Positions 10,011 through 19,219 of a stretch of 64,000 nucleotides of DNA are shown one piece after another (position 1 is the first letter of the stretch; every line of letters begins with the position of its first letter). The position numbers were made by a program, and so were the translations under genes. Source of the DNA: Bradyrhizobium sp. 186 (GTDB taxonomy: Bacteria; Pseudomonadota; Alphaproteobacteria; Rhizobiales; Xanthobacteraceae); contig NZ_CP082164.1 of the NCBI RefSeq assembly GCF_023101685.1, forward strand, positions 1,054,001-1,118,000, given 5' to 3'. The notes beneath the pieces were generated by a model that was not told where the DNA came from, did not search any database, and saw nothing but the letters and a program-made list of their open reading frames with translations.

Positions 10011-10026
10011 TGGCATAGCTGTTGCT
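10011..10026 (+). promoter_or_regulatory. Sigma-54 promoter of the cbiM-like gene
   Basis: TGGCATAGCTGTTGCT: GG at 10012-10013 and GC at 10024-10025 with 10-bp spacing; only one base differs from TGGCAC-N5-TTGCT. The predicted start near 10037 leaves a leader of about 175 nt before the GTG at 10212. Confidence 0.82.
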
Positions 10027-10056
10027 ATGAAATGTCGCAATGACCGAGCGAAGGCG

Positions 10057-10170
10057 GAGTGCACACCCGGTCCGATCTGGCGAAAACAGGACGTTATCAG
10101 TGGACCGAGGGTGGCGAAGGTGAAGTGCCGTTTCCGACCGTCAGCCACACGACGGTCCCGGCAAATTCTT
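10057..10170 (+). other. Possible short leader ORF or relic between promoter and cbiM
   Basis: After the sigma-54 promoter one frame (GTG near 10057) reads a short polar peptide containing KTGRYQWTEGGEGEVPFPT and stops near 10170. It loosely resembles a zinc-ribbon segment that has lost its cysteines. It could be a relic or non-coding; the start codon has no well-spaced Shine-Dalgarno sequence. Confidence 0.2.
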
Positions 10171-10211
10171 GAGCCAAGGCCCGAGTACAACGGCAGAAAG
10201 GACTTGAGACC

Positions 10212-10958
10212 GTGCATATCGAACCGGGAATAGTAACAGGCGCCAAGCTCGTGTTGAGGTACGCGACAGGCATTGCGACGGGCTGCGTCATCGCCAAGCT
10301 TGTGGTCGAGACCATACGCGAGCGGGGCGCTCTGTCATTTGCTATGCAAGCCATCGCCGCGACGGGCCTTGTGTTCACGTTTTTCGAAATCCTGCCGCAC
10401 TTTGCGGTTGGGGTCTCCGAAGTGCACTTCGTCCTGCGCTCGACGCTGTCACTGTTGTTCGGCGCGGCGCCGGCTGCCTTTGGTCTTGCGCTCGGCCTCT
10501 TGCTGCAAGGCGTCCTCTTTGTTCTGACCGACCTGCCGCAATATGGTATGAATGTCGCGACGCTTCTAGTGCCGCTGTTTGCGATCCAGGCGCTCGCCAA
10601 GCGCCTCATTCCATCCAAGGCCGCCTATCGCGATCTGCAGTACAGTAACACGATTGCGCTCTCGACTGCGTATCAATCTGGTATCGTTGTCTCGGTCGCG
10701 TTTTGGGCGCTTTATGGCGCGGGCTTCGGCGCCGCCAACCTCGGTAACGTCGCATCGTTCGCGGTTTCCTATGCACTTGTGGCCTTGGTCGAGCCGGTGG
10801 CTGATCTGGCTGTGCTGGCGCTCGCGAAACAAATTGGGCGGCGTGAGTGCGAGGGGATCTGTCGCCCACCGCTCCTAGAAGGCATGTTGCTTTTGATAGC
10901 AACGATGGCCGTCATGTCGCCCGTTTTGCTCAAGCGATGCGTACGCTTTCCCCGATAG
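10212..10958 (+). CDS. CbiM-type energy-coupling factor permease (cobalt/nickel uptake)
   Basis: 248-aa membrane protein beginning MHIEPGIVTGAKLVLRYATG. In the CbiM/NikM family the mature N-terminal Met-His pair coordinates Co(II) or Ni(II), which supports the GTG at 10212 as the true start. About six to seven hydrophobic segments follow, including AIAATGLVFTFFEILP and the SLLFGAAPAAFGLALGLLLQG block. No CbiN, CbiQ or CbiO gene is adjacent, so it is either a solitary S component or served by ATPase and T components elsewhere. It sits behind a NifA/sigma-54 promoter and is therefore probably a nitrogen-fixation-regulated metal transporter. The metal (Co for cobalamin or Ni for hydrogenase) cannot be read from sequence alone. 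Confidence 0.82.
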   Translation: MHIEPGIVTGAKLVLRYATGIATGCVIAKLVVETIRERGALSFAMQAIAATGLVFTFFEILPHFAVGVSEVHFVLRSTLSLLFGAAPAAFGLALGLLLQGVLFVLTDLPQYGMNVATLLVPLFAIQALAKRLIPSKAAYRDLQYSNTIALSTAYQSGIVVSVAFWALYGAGFGAANLGNVASFAVSYALVALVEPVADLAVLALAKQIGRRECEGICRPPLLEGMLLLIATMAVMSPVLLKRCVRFPR

Positions 10959-11025
10959 CAGCCGGCTGCAGCGATCCGGGGCGACGCGCGCTCGCTGCTA
11001 TCCGTGGCAGCGAGGGGCCGAGCTT

Positions 11026-11262
11026 ATGCTCATTCCGCACAAGGCGACCAGGAAATCATATCTCGCCGACTTGCGGCCGGCCGTCTGCGCCGGCCCGGTC
11101 GCTAGTGAGCGGACGCGCACTACCGAGTTCGACCTGCTGGTGCATGATGCGGCCAAGGCGAACTGCCGCAAGGACGTGGAGGAATGGCGGGATGCGGTCA
11201 GCACAGCAGCCTGGTCGCAGAGCATCGGGGGCGAGGTTGGACACGAGGGGCGTCCGTCTTGA
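11026..11262 (+). CDS. Hypothetical small protein, 78 aa
   Basis: Not recognised. The frame from 11026 contains RTTEFDLLVHDAAKANCRKDVEEWRDAV, which looks like genuine helical protein, but no homologue comes to mind. It may be the end of a decayed gene. It lies between cbiM and the nuclease gene on the same strand. Confidence 0.25.
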   Translation: MLIPHKATRKSYLADLRPAVCAGPVASERTRTTEFDLLVHDAAKANCRKDVEEWRDAVSTAAWSQSIGGEVGHEGRPS

Positions 11263-11415
11263 GCTGCTGATACACGGGGAGTCATCCGTCGAACGAGCTT
11301 ACCTATGCAACATTAGCAGCCTCCTAAGCACAGCCGCGATGGAGCGCCGTTCGGCGGTTTCCCATGCTCTGCTGCACTCGGCCGGAATGTTCGCAGTTCG
11401 ACAAAGAAGATCGCC

Positions 11416-11937
11416 ATGTATGGATTGATCGTAATGTTGACCATGCTCGCACTGTGCAGCATCGTGTTTGCCGGCGAATTGACGGGGCCGGCAAAGGTCA
11501 TCAGCACCGACACCCTTGAAATTCACGGGACACGCGTTCGGCTCTGGGGCATCGACGCGCCGGACAAGACTCAAATGTGCCGAGATATCAACGTCAATCC
11601 ATATCGATGTGGCCTCAGGGCCGCGAGCGATCTTGAAAGCTTCATTGCAGAGCGCGAAGTCAGTTGTCTGTCAGTCCTGGAGGATGAGTGTGGACGGACG
11701 ATGGCGACCTGTTCAGCTGATGGCATCGATCTCGGAGAATGGTTGGTGCGTAATGGTCTCGTGCTCGATTGGGCGCAATACTCCAGGGGACGATACCAAG
11801 CTGCGCAACGCGCGGCCGATCGTGCCGGGCTGGGCTTGTGGGCGGGCAGCTTTGCCGTACCTTGGCTATATCGAGCGTGCATTCGGTTAGGTGGTCGACC
11901 AGCCAGTTGTTCTGACGACGCGAATGCACATCCTTGA
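11416..11937 (+). CDS. Secreted staphylococcal-nuclease-like (thermonuclease) protein
   Basis: 173 aa. A hydrophobic N-terminal signal segment (MLTMLALCSIVFAG) precedes an SNase-like fold: a VISTDTLEIHGTRVRLWGIDAPD core, then CGRTMATC and a DLGEWLVRNGLVLDW block, and RYQAAQRAADRAGLGLWAGSF near the end. The usual catalytic arginine pattern is only partly recognisable, so catalytic activity is uncertain. It contains several cysteines, consistent with a periplasmic disulfide protein. Such proteins are common in Bradyrhizobium accessory DNA. Start at ATG 11416; no operon partner. Confidence 0.75.
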   Translation: MYGLIVMLTMLALCSIVFAGELTGPAKVISTDTLEIHGTRVRLWGIDAPDKTQMCRDINVNPYRCGLRAASDLESFIAEREVSCLSVLEDECGRTMATCSADGIDLGEWLVRNGLVLDWAQYSRGRYQAAQRAADRAGLGLWAGSFAVPWLYRACIRLGGRPASCSDDANAHP

Positions 11938-12419
11938 CTCGTATTCCCCACACCAGAATATATATTACAGTCGGTTCCGCACAAGATGACAGTCACGGGC
12001 GAGCTGGCGTCGACCGGAGTGAGCAAGCTTCCCACTGCCGCCCAACCATGCTCAAAGGAGTAAGATGGTCTCAACCTCTCGCAAGCGCGAAAGTCGCAAG
12101 ACCAGAAAATCGCGTGCTCCGCAGGAACGCCATCGTTCTCGGCGTAATTCTTGGGAACCCTGGACGCGCGGTCATGCCAAGGCGGCGCCTTTTGAGTTCG
12201 AGAGAGAGCCGCATTTACCTCAGAAGAATGGCGGGTTCTCCGGAGCCTAAACAAGACAAACGCGTGGCACGGAAAAAACAATCAGATTCCGCCGGGTACA
12301 GGTTGAGCGGAAGAAAGAAGGCCAGTGGCGTTCAAGGCACCACTGGGCAAGGTAGGCAACACGAATGTGGCTTGGGATGCAGCCTGCCTCTACTCCATTC
12401 GACTCGAGTTTTCGGGTTT

Positions 12420-12917
12420 TGACATACCCAGGGCTCGCAGCTTGATTCCCAGAGGAGATGCTGTCCCACCAAAACTCATACACTCGCACTCAAATCTGAT
12501 GGACCAAGCCGGTGTGAGCGCTTGCTCAACGCCGGCTCCGCGGGACCCATCGAAACGACGGTAATCGAATTGCGCCCTTTGCCGCGGGAACGCCGCATAG
12601 GTCCCTTCCCGGACTTCGCTGCTGTTGGCGATATCGGCCGCGATTGCCTTTTCAAGCCACGGCTGCTCCGATATACGCCAGAATTTGGCCGGGCGAGTAA
12701 GAAGCTGAACACCACACGTGCGGTTTCGGTGACAAAGACGTGTGGACCTGCCTTGCAGGCGCCGATCACAACAATGCCACAGAAGACAATGCAGCTGTTC
12801 GTTCGGTTGGAAACAGCATGGCTCGCTGACGACTGGCTGGAGATCCGCTGAATGAGCAACACCGCATGCGACGAGCGCAACTGCTGCGGCAGCCCGAGCA
12901 AGAACGTCAGATCGCAT
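12420..12917 (-). pseudogene. Decayed outer-membrane beta-barrel protein (copy of the 45.8-47.5 kb gene)
   Basis: The start (AGGTGAT-ATG at 12917, signal sequence ending GVAHSADLQP) matches the intact gene's start (AGGTGAT-ATG at 47508, GAAHSADLHP). Later pieces also match, spread over frames: NSCIVFCGIVVIGACKAGP versus NSCLAFSGNVVIATCKAGP, and AGVEQALTPAWSIRFECECMSF versus AGIEQALTPAWSLKFEYDYMSF. Internal deletions and frameshifts destroy the frame. The upstream DNA to about 13080, and a short CGCCTTTTGAGTTCGA-type stretch some 240 bp downstream near 12188, also resemble the other locus, so the copy arose by segment duplication. Confidence 0.8.
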
Positions 12918-13080
12918 ATCACCTCCCGAACACGAAGTGCGCGCCTTCCAGAACGAAGCGTGAGCCACTGAACTCGCAGCGTCGCTCCCATGCCCTCGTG
13001 GTGTGCAGACGCTGTGCCGACGGGCACGATGCAAGCTCCCGGCGTTTTTCGATCGCGATGTCGTCTACGCGACAATAGCG

Positions 13081-13800
13081 GTCATTGTTCAAACAAGCCC
13101 AGGGTCTGAGGTCGAACACGAATCGAATGCCGCGCGTCGGCACCGCCAGTTCGATGATGATTAGGTGATCGAGCTTCTTTGCAGCCACACAATGAAGTCG
13201 CACCGGCAATTCGAGGCGCGGAGCTGAGCTCAGTCAGAGATCGCAAGCTCACCTGACTGCGATCTAACAATTGAACTGGTCGGCAGTCCCTGATGGTGCC
13301 GACGCGGGATAGTCGGAAGCAGTTCGGAACAAACGAACACGATCTGCCGATCTGCATCTTCTCCCCTGCTGCTCCGGAGGTCAGGCATCGTATAACTCCG
13401 GCAAGCGACCTTTCTTGACCATCGCCCGGAGATCAGCCGCATAGCTGGGTTTCATTGCCGTTCTATTCGCACGGCGATCTCGGCAGCGAGTTGTTCGTGC
13501 CGTTCTGGGTGGTGAATTGCGCCAGACGTGATGCCGGTGGGACCCTGATGGGCGGCTGGCGTATCGTCCGCACTAGGGCTTTCGCGTCACGACCAGGTCG
13601 CGGCCAGATGGTCTCGGCCCAGAGGCCTTGCATCAGCATGTTGTTCTTGGCGACTTTCCTCGCCATTGTCGGCGCGCCGCGCCCCTCGGCGGTGCGCTGG
13701 AACGTGGCCAGCTCGATCGTCTATGCCTGGAGAATCACGTGCCGGCCTCGGCGATCGTTGCGGCGCTGACCTGGTGGGGTCAATGCTTTCGATGTTTTCG
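13081..13800. other. Gene-poor stretch
   Basis: About 700 bp between the decayed porin upstream region and the SMR gene. Only overlapping short frames, none recognised. Confidence 0.45.
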
Positions 13801-14115
13801 TCAGGACACGAGCTTCAGCCCGACAATGCCGGCGACGATCAGTCCGATGCTGGCAAGGCGAAACGCGGCGGCCGGTTCTCCGAACAGGATGATCCCGAGC
13901 GCTGCGGTGCCGACCGCACCGATGCCGGTCCAGACCGCATAAGCAGTTCCAATGGGCAGCGTCTTTAGAGCAAGGCCGAGCAGGATCACGCTGCCGGCCA
14001 TGGCCGCGAGCGTGAGCACGGACGGAACGGGCTTGGTAAAGCCCTCGGTGTATTTGAGGCCGATTGCCCAGGCGACCTCCAGCAGGCCGGCGACCAACAA
14101 AATGCTCCAAGCCAT
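13801..14115 (-). CDS. sugE: SMR-family exporter of the SugE/Gdx (guanidinium) type
   Basis: 104-aa small multidrug resistance protein with four membrane helices: [21 protein letters not shown], then the [42 protein letters not shown] and [20 protein letters not shown] segments. The conserved Glu13 in helix 1 is the proton/substrate coupling residue. [11 protein letters not shown] and the [18 protein letters not shown] block are characteristic of the Gdx/SugE branch, which exports guanidinium, rather than EmrE. GGAGGG sits 6 bp before the ATG. A riboswitch-like hairpin lies just upstream on the same strand. Confidence 0.88.
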   Translation of the reverse strand: MAWSILLVAGLLEVAWAIGLKYTEGFTKPVPSVLTLAAMAGSVILLGLALKTLPIGTAYAVWTGIGAVGTAALGIILFGEPAAAFRLASIGLIVAGIVGLKLVS

Positions 14116-14133
14116 GGCGGCCCTCCGTTCATG

Positions 14134-14149
14134 GCAGGGTCGTCCCCGC
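14134..14149 (-). promoter_or_regulatory. ACGA-tetraloop hairpin resembling half of a guanidine-II (mini-ykkC) riboswitch
   Basis: On the minus strand GCGGGG-ACGA-CCCTGC folds into a 6-bp stem closed by an ACGA loop, ending 8 bp before the GGAGGG of the SMR gene. Guanidine-II riboswitches consist of two hairpins with ACGR loops in front of sugE/gdx genes. Only this hairpin is well formed; another ACGA at 14192-14195 has no pairing flanks, so the first stem seems degenerate or absent. Confidence 0.5.
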
Positions 14150-14231
14150 GGCTGATGTGGTGATGAGCTGGAAGGCCATCCTTGCCAGGGCTCGTGATTC
14201 GCTTCGAGCAGGGGTCAACTTCTCTCAAAGA

Positions 14232-15146
14232 TCAGCATTCCGACGTTATTGGTTCGGCGAATTCACACGATCGACAAAGCAGAAATCCGTCCGTTCCGTT
14301 CATGCGATCGGCAATCTTGCAAAAAGCTGCCCCTTCGAAGAGATCCTTGTACCTGTCGCGGAGGAGGTTGCCCAACACGTGTCGTCGCTCAAAATCCATG
14401 CAGCAGAAAGTAACGTCGCCGTTTGGGAGAAGAACATTACGATATTGCCGTTCGTCAGGACATGTCAGTGCTCCAACGATTGGCTGCCGCGCTCCAACCA
14501 TCTTCTCGCCGTTGCCAGCCCTGCTGCGCGGCGGACGCGAGCGAACCAGCGCTTCGTCAGGAATTATGCCGACAAGTTCGGGATGCACCTCGCCCATGAC
14601 TATGAAGAGCAACGATGAAATATCGGCATCGATAAGTTGGCGCATCAAATCGATATAGTTGCGCCTGACGAGACCACTATCCATGTGCGTGCCGTCATCA
14701 AAAACATGCACCAGGAAAACGCGGAACTGCAGCGCACGCAAGCGTCTTAGATCCCGCCCGTTCATTCCTACCAGGGTTGTGAAAATCCGGATTCCATGGC
14801 CACACGCGTAAGCATGCTCAACCATTTCGGTGCAAGCCGGATTGAGCCAAGGCTCCGAATATCCGGAAAAGCTGATGTCGACAGCTGCTGGTACGCGCGC
14901 CAGACATCGCTTGAAATCTTGGAGAGAAAGATGCTTCACGTCGGATATCGCTCTTTGCCGTTTGGCAAACTTGTCCTGCGGGCAATAAGAACATCCGACG
15001 ACACAGCCCGTTGTCGTAGTTATCTCCAAGACCCTGCCGCCACTGATTGCAGAGCGCAGCTCCTGTAGAGTCATCGATTCTATATTGTCCACTTCCGCGC
15101 TCCGCGTTTGGAACAAAGAGATCTTGAGGGGACCGTCGATTTGCAT
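14232..15146 (-). CDS. Radical SAM protein with C-terminal cysteine-rich (SPASM-like) region
   Basis: 304 aa. The radical SAM cluster motif CxxxCxxC is Cys48, Cys52, Cys55 (GCVVGCSYCPQDKF), preceded by the LEITTTTGC strand; FSGYSEPWLNP corresponds to the SAM-binding GxxEP-type region. The C-terminal part has NVLLPNGDVTFCC-DFERRHVLGN and CRSC pairs, as in SPASM/twitch enzymes that bind auxiliary Fe-S clusters. Such proteins modify peptides, sugars or other small molecules. No precursor peptide or obvious partner gene is adjacent, and the substrate is unknown. A dyad motif about 300 bp upstream is shared with the biosynthetic operon at 40-45 kb. Confidence 0.85.
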   Translation of the reverse strand: MQIDGPLKISLFQTRSAEVDNIESMTLQELRSAISGGRVLEITTTTGCVVGCSYCPQDKFAKRQRAISDVKHLSLQDFKRCLARVPAAVDISFSGYSEPWLNPACTEMVEHAYACGHGIRIFTTLVGMNGRDLRRLRALQFRVFLVHVFDDGTHMDSGLVRRNYIDLMRQLIDADISSLLFIVMGEVHPELVGIIPDEALVRSRPPRSRAGNGEKMVGARQPIVGALTCPDERQYRNVLLPNGDVTFCCMDFERRHVLGNLLRDRYKDLFEGAAFCKIADRMNGTDGFLLCRSCEFAEPITSEC

Positions 15147-15760
15147 CTCATGCCGGTTCGCTCATGCTTCAGTTCTCGATTCGTCGTCCACCAGCGCGAC
15201 TCGGCACGGTCGCAAGCGTGATCGCGACAGATGAAGAATGCGCCACGGCTCTCTCCCCATAGCACCCCAGTCCAACAGGATTGGACGGCTGCCGAATGCA
15301 CATGCGTCGATGGGGTTCGTCTAACGTCTCGTTTATTCCAACAAGCATCACTCATGCCATTGGCGGTACTGTCCATAACTTGACACGTCCGCGATAAATG
15401 TCGTCCCAAATGCGCAACCGAAGCGAAACTCTACGCAATCGATAGCGTACAATATGACGCTACGTACGATTCAAGCTCTCTCGAAAATGAGTTGAATGGC
15501 GGCTTTCTTATGAAATGTGACGGTGTAGCCGCCGCCCCCGAGCGCCACGTCATCATGATCAACGTGGTCGGCATCGACCCGCGAAGTTCCGATTGCGAGT
15601 GCCCTTGGCCCCAGTCGAGAATGCAAAGTCTTCACCTTCATGCAGCAGATCGCGAATTTCAACAGTTGAAAACGTTACTCACCATAGGACTGAGCTGGCG
15701 CGATTTGCGCGAATCGGAAAGTAGTCGACCTCGTCTTCTTACTGTCGCTAAAGGAAAAAG
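15147..15760. other. Intergenic region upstream of the radical SAM gene
   Basis: About 600 bp with no convincing gene. It contains the dyad motif at 15446-15468. Confidence 0.5.
15446..15468. promoter_or_regulatory. Dyad motif, copy 1 (upstream of radical SAM gene)
   Basis: CGTAC and GTACG form an inverted repeat around a 13-base centre AATATGACGCTAC. The same centre with a different but still complementary stem recurs at 45134-45156. Possible operator or RNA hairpin; function unknown. Confidence 0.4.
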
Positions 15761-15946
15761 ATGGTCGCTATCGCCCGTGAATTGCCGGTTTCAGGTTACG
15801 CACTCGAAATCGATGGGCGACTCAAGACTGAATTTGCGACGAGAGACGGGGCCAAAACCGGCGCGCGCGAGCTGAAGGAGCGGTTTCCCATGCTGCGAGT
15901 CAGAATCTATGACGCGCAAACCAAGACTCGAGAGGACGGCGCGTGA
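15761..15946 (+). CDS. Small conserved-type hypothetical protein, 61 aa
   Basis: MVAIARELPVSGYALEIDG start, a good Shine-Dalgarno (AAAGGAAAAAG) just before the ATG, and a compact alpha/beta pattern (KTEFATRDGAKTGARELKERFP-LRVRIYD). It resembles short proteins found in many Bradyrhizobium genomes; function unknown. Confidence 0.6.
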   Translation: MVAIARELPVSGYALEIDGRLKTEFATRDGAKTGARELKERFPMLRVRIYDAQTKTREDGA

Positions 15947-16288
15947 GGCTGGGCGATCGATCGCAGCGACGCCACGTGCTGACTTCTTGCTGATAAATGG
16001 CCTTGAGATCTATATCAAGGCCAGCACGGCAAAGCAGGCCGGTGGCGGCATCGGTACAAAGTTGCCCACCAGAAAGCACCACAACGGATTGGGCCTATCT
16101 GCCGATGAGGTGCCGATACGGCCGGGAAGTCCTCTCTCTTCAGCAAGCTAACACAGATTGTGAGCTCCGCATGTCGCGAGCCACCCGTCGAGTTTTGCGA
16201 TCGAGAGTTTTCACAGCCGGGAACCATTCTTCCATTCATCATCGACACCTGCCTGGTATGTGTTTGGCCTCAGCACTAGGTCGTAGCT
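15947..16288. other. Region before the integrase remnant
   Basis: About 340 bp; nothing recognised. Confidence 0.4.
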
Positions 16289-17850
16289 TTGATGCGCGCG
16301 TTGATGGGACTGATCAAGGACAGACACGGGACGTACTACGCTCAGCGGAAGGTGCCTGAACGCCTCCAAGAAGCCCTCGCGCGTGTCCTCAACTCCGAGA
16401 AACCCAAGCAGGTCTTCCTCAAGAAGTCCCTCGGCACCAAGGTGCTGAAGGAGGCGAACGTTGCTGCCACGCACGTCTTGGCGGACTTCAATCGGACGCT
16501 GGCCAGTGCTGAGGCGCTGCTCAAACAACGTCCCGAAGTAGCGTCCATCACTGATGCACAGATCAAGCTAATGGCCGAACATTACTATGCCTCGCTCTTG
16601 GCCGCTGACGAGGAGGAGCGGCAGGAAGGGACAGGCTCGGAGCCGATCTTTCAGAGTGTTGCGGCTCAGCTTGCTGCTGCTGGCCTAGAGTTCAACACAC
16701 CGTTCAAAGTCGGTGACCTGCCTGAAGCGGGCTTGTCCGACCGTGAGGTGTTCAAGCGCGAGCACGCGTTAGCCGAGAGCCTGCCTGATGCTAGGTCAGC
16801 GCTCTCCAAAGGCGACATCACCCATGTGCGTTCGGACGCACAGGAATTGCTGGAAGAGTTTCAGCTGAACTTGGACAGCAAGAGCCAGTCGTACAGGCGG
16901 CTGGGAATGGCCGTGCTCACAGCTCGCGTGAAGGCGCTCAGGGACATCGCGCGGCGGAACGCGGGCGATCCAGTGGAGACACCCCCGTTTACAGTAGGCC
17001 CTGTGAGCGCCCCAGCATCGGGAGGTACGCTCCGGGAGGCCTTGGAGGGTTGGAAGAAGGAGCGCGAGCGTCCCGAGGACGGCGTTCACGAGTACACCCG
17101 TGCCATCGACATGTTCATAGAGATGCACGGTGACCTGCCCATCGCGGGCATCAAGCGCTCGCATGCCAGTCAATTCCGTGATGCTCTACGGCAGGTGCCC
17201 AAGACACGCAGTGGGCCGCTGCTAAACGCAGGATTGCTGGAGCTGCGCCAGTGGGGCCAAGAGCACCCCCAAGCTCCGAAAGTCTCCGCAGGGACCGTCA
17301 ACAAGCAGCTCGGCGCCATGCAGGCCATCATTGGCTGGGGCTTCCGGCACGGATTGGTGCCTGATGAGGTGCCTGAGACCGACCCGTTCAAGAACCTGCG
17401 AGTTGAGGGTACGAGATCAACGCGTGACGCTTTCGATCCTCACGGGCTACAGGCCGTGTTCGATGCGGCGCTCTTCACCGAGCACGCAATTCCAGAAGCA
17501 GGGAAGGGCGCAACTGCGGTATGGCTTCCGCTACTCGCGGTGTTCATGGGCGCACGACAGAATGAGCTCGCCTCGCTACGTGTGTCCGACATCAGGGAAG
17601 ACGCCGAAACGGATACGTCGCTTATGTGGATCGCGCGCGAGGCCGCCGCAGGCAAGCGCGTTAAGAGTGATGCTGGGGAGCGCGTCGTCCCACTGCACCC
17701 GCAGATTATCCAACTCGGCTTTCTCGAATATGTCGCTCAGCGCAATACGGAGGAAGGCGAGAACGCGTGGCTATTTCCCGCTGTTGCGCCTGATCAACGC
17801 GGCGGGCGCAAGGCTTGGGGCGAAATGGTGGGGCCGTTACCGGCAGTTTT
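16289..17850 (+). pseudogene. Tyrosine site-specific integrase, 3' end lost
   Basis: Phage/island-type integrase with an N-terminal IKDRHGTYYAQRKVPERLQ region, a SAM-like core-binding domain (about residues 260-370) and the start of the catalytic domain, including the box I arginine in MGARQNELASLRVSDI. After RKAW (near 17820) the frame slips by one base; the next frame still reads KWWGRYRQF, as an integrase would. Then the sequence becomes part of a glycosyltransferase. The catalytic HxxR and tyrosine are missing, so it cannot recombine DNA. The tRNA-fMet 3' fragment 1.3 kb downstream is a likely former attachment site. Confidence 0.8.
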
Positions 17851-18674
17851 TTACCGTGGGCATGAAGCTCCGCCATACCAGAAATGCCATTCTGCTGCAC
17901 GGCACGATGTGCCTTGTGAGCCGCCATGCGCTCGAAAGGGTCGGGGGATGGGCAGAATGGTGCCTGACGGAGGATTCAGAACTCGGGTTACGCCTGCTGG
18001 CTCGTGGTTACACGGGTCTTTATGTGCCGCGGACAATGGCGGGCGGCCTTCTACCCTTGTCCTACCGTTCGTATCGACGCCAAAGGCGTCGCTGGGTAAT
18101 TGGCGGCGTTCAAACCCTTAGGCGGCACTGGAGGATACTTCTTGGGTTATCGGGTACTGAAGGCTGCCTGACAGTGGCGCAGCGACTCCATTACTGTCAG
18201 GGATGGGTGCCTTGGCTTCGGGATGCGGTCGTCGTTATCTCGATGGTGTTCGGTGTATTCGTAGGACTGGTTGCACTGCGAGGAGCTTCAATTTTACATG
18301 CCCTGACGCCTCTAGCACTGGGAATGGCTGCTGTCGTCATTCATTCCGCTGTGCGGAATGTGCTAATTTACCGATACTGGCTATCTTGCTCGTGGCGTCG
18401 GACGCTGGGGGCGGTGACCGCGATTCTTGGGTTGGCGCCGACGATTGGTCTGAGTCGGCTCGAGGGTTGTCTAAAGCGGGACTTCGCTTTTCAGCGCACG
18501 CCGAAGGCGCCTTGGATGGAAGGGCTGAAGCAACATCCATTGCGGCATGGAGCTCTCGTGGGTGCCGGCGCAATTGCCGCGCTTGGGTGGTACTTCTGGT
18601 CGCCTCCGGCGCTCCTACGCCTGCGGCATCTCTGGTCGCGTATGCCACGATCCTGCTTGCCTCCGCTCGGATGA
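17851..18674 (+). pseudogene. C-terminal fragment of a family 2 glycosyltransferase (membrane, processive type)
   Basis: Begins abruptly at about VGMKLRHTRNAILLHGTMCLV and continues with TEDSELGLRLLARGY (the ED catalytic motif) and QRRRWVIGG (the Q/RxxRW motif of processive GT2 enzymes). Four or so membrane segments follow (VVVISMVFGVFVGLVAL and others). This is the arrangement in cellulose-synthase-like and cyclic glucan synthases. The N-terminal nucleotide-binding half is missing and the frame is joined to the integrase remnant, so it is a relic. Which polysaccharide enzyme it came from cannot be decided. Confidence 0.75.
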
Positions 18675-19105
18675 ATCAGTTGGCGGCGGTCCAATCGTAG
18701 AACTGGTTGACTGTTCAGTCCAAAATTAAGCTGACATTGAGAGTCGCATTAGCGGCTCGGCCCGATGCAACCGCACGACAACTCTTCCTCCCGCCTGTCC
18801 TCCCACACCTTGGCCGTATGTCCGATCGCTCGCAACGAAACTGGTGCGGGGCCTCGCAGACAGTCCTACTAGTCTAAGGTTTGGTTACAGTTTGAAGTCG
18901 ATTCCGGTCGCGCGCGGTTCGATTCCAACGTGACTGAACGGCATTTGCAGCGGAAATTCTCGTTTGCTTTTCAATACCGGCGCCTGGCCTGGCCGGCGTT
19001 GAATTAAGGAGTCAAGCTATTGATCAAGCGGGAGAACGTCGGTCGTTCCTTTGATGATACCAGCAGGGATACCAACAAATCTTTAGAGAACGCCACCATG
19101 CAAGC
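18675..19105. other. Intergenic stretch before the tRNA fragment
   Basis: About 430 bp; no convincing gene or signal. Confidence 0.45.
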
Positions 19106-19158
19106 TGGTCAGGCTCATAACCTGAAGGTCATAGGTTCAAATCCTATCCCCGCAACCA
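19106..19158 (+). repeat. 3' fragment of initiator tRNA-Met (attachment-site scar)
   Basis: The sequence includes an anticodon arm with CAT in the loop (TCAGG-CTCATAA-CCTGA), a variable loop AGGTC, a T arm with GGTTCAAATCC, and the acceptor end CCCCGCAACCA. This equals the 3' half of an initiator tRNA. The 5' half is replaced by unrelated DNA, as expected at one end of an element that integrated into the tRNA gene. Confidence 0.82.
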
Positions 19159-19187
19159 AACAAGCCTCTGATTTCATAAGGTTTTTG

Positions 19188-19218
19188 AGAAAGCCGCCCA
19201 AGAGGGGCGGCTTACTTT
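19188..19218 (+). terminator. Rho-independent terminator after the tRNA fragment
   Basis: AAGCCGCCC and GGGGCGGCTT pair around an AAGA loop and are followed by ACTTTTTTC. Probably the original terminator of the tRNA gene, carried along with the 3' fragment. Confidence 0.8.
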
Positions 19219-19219
19219 T

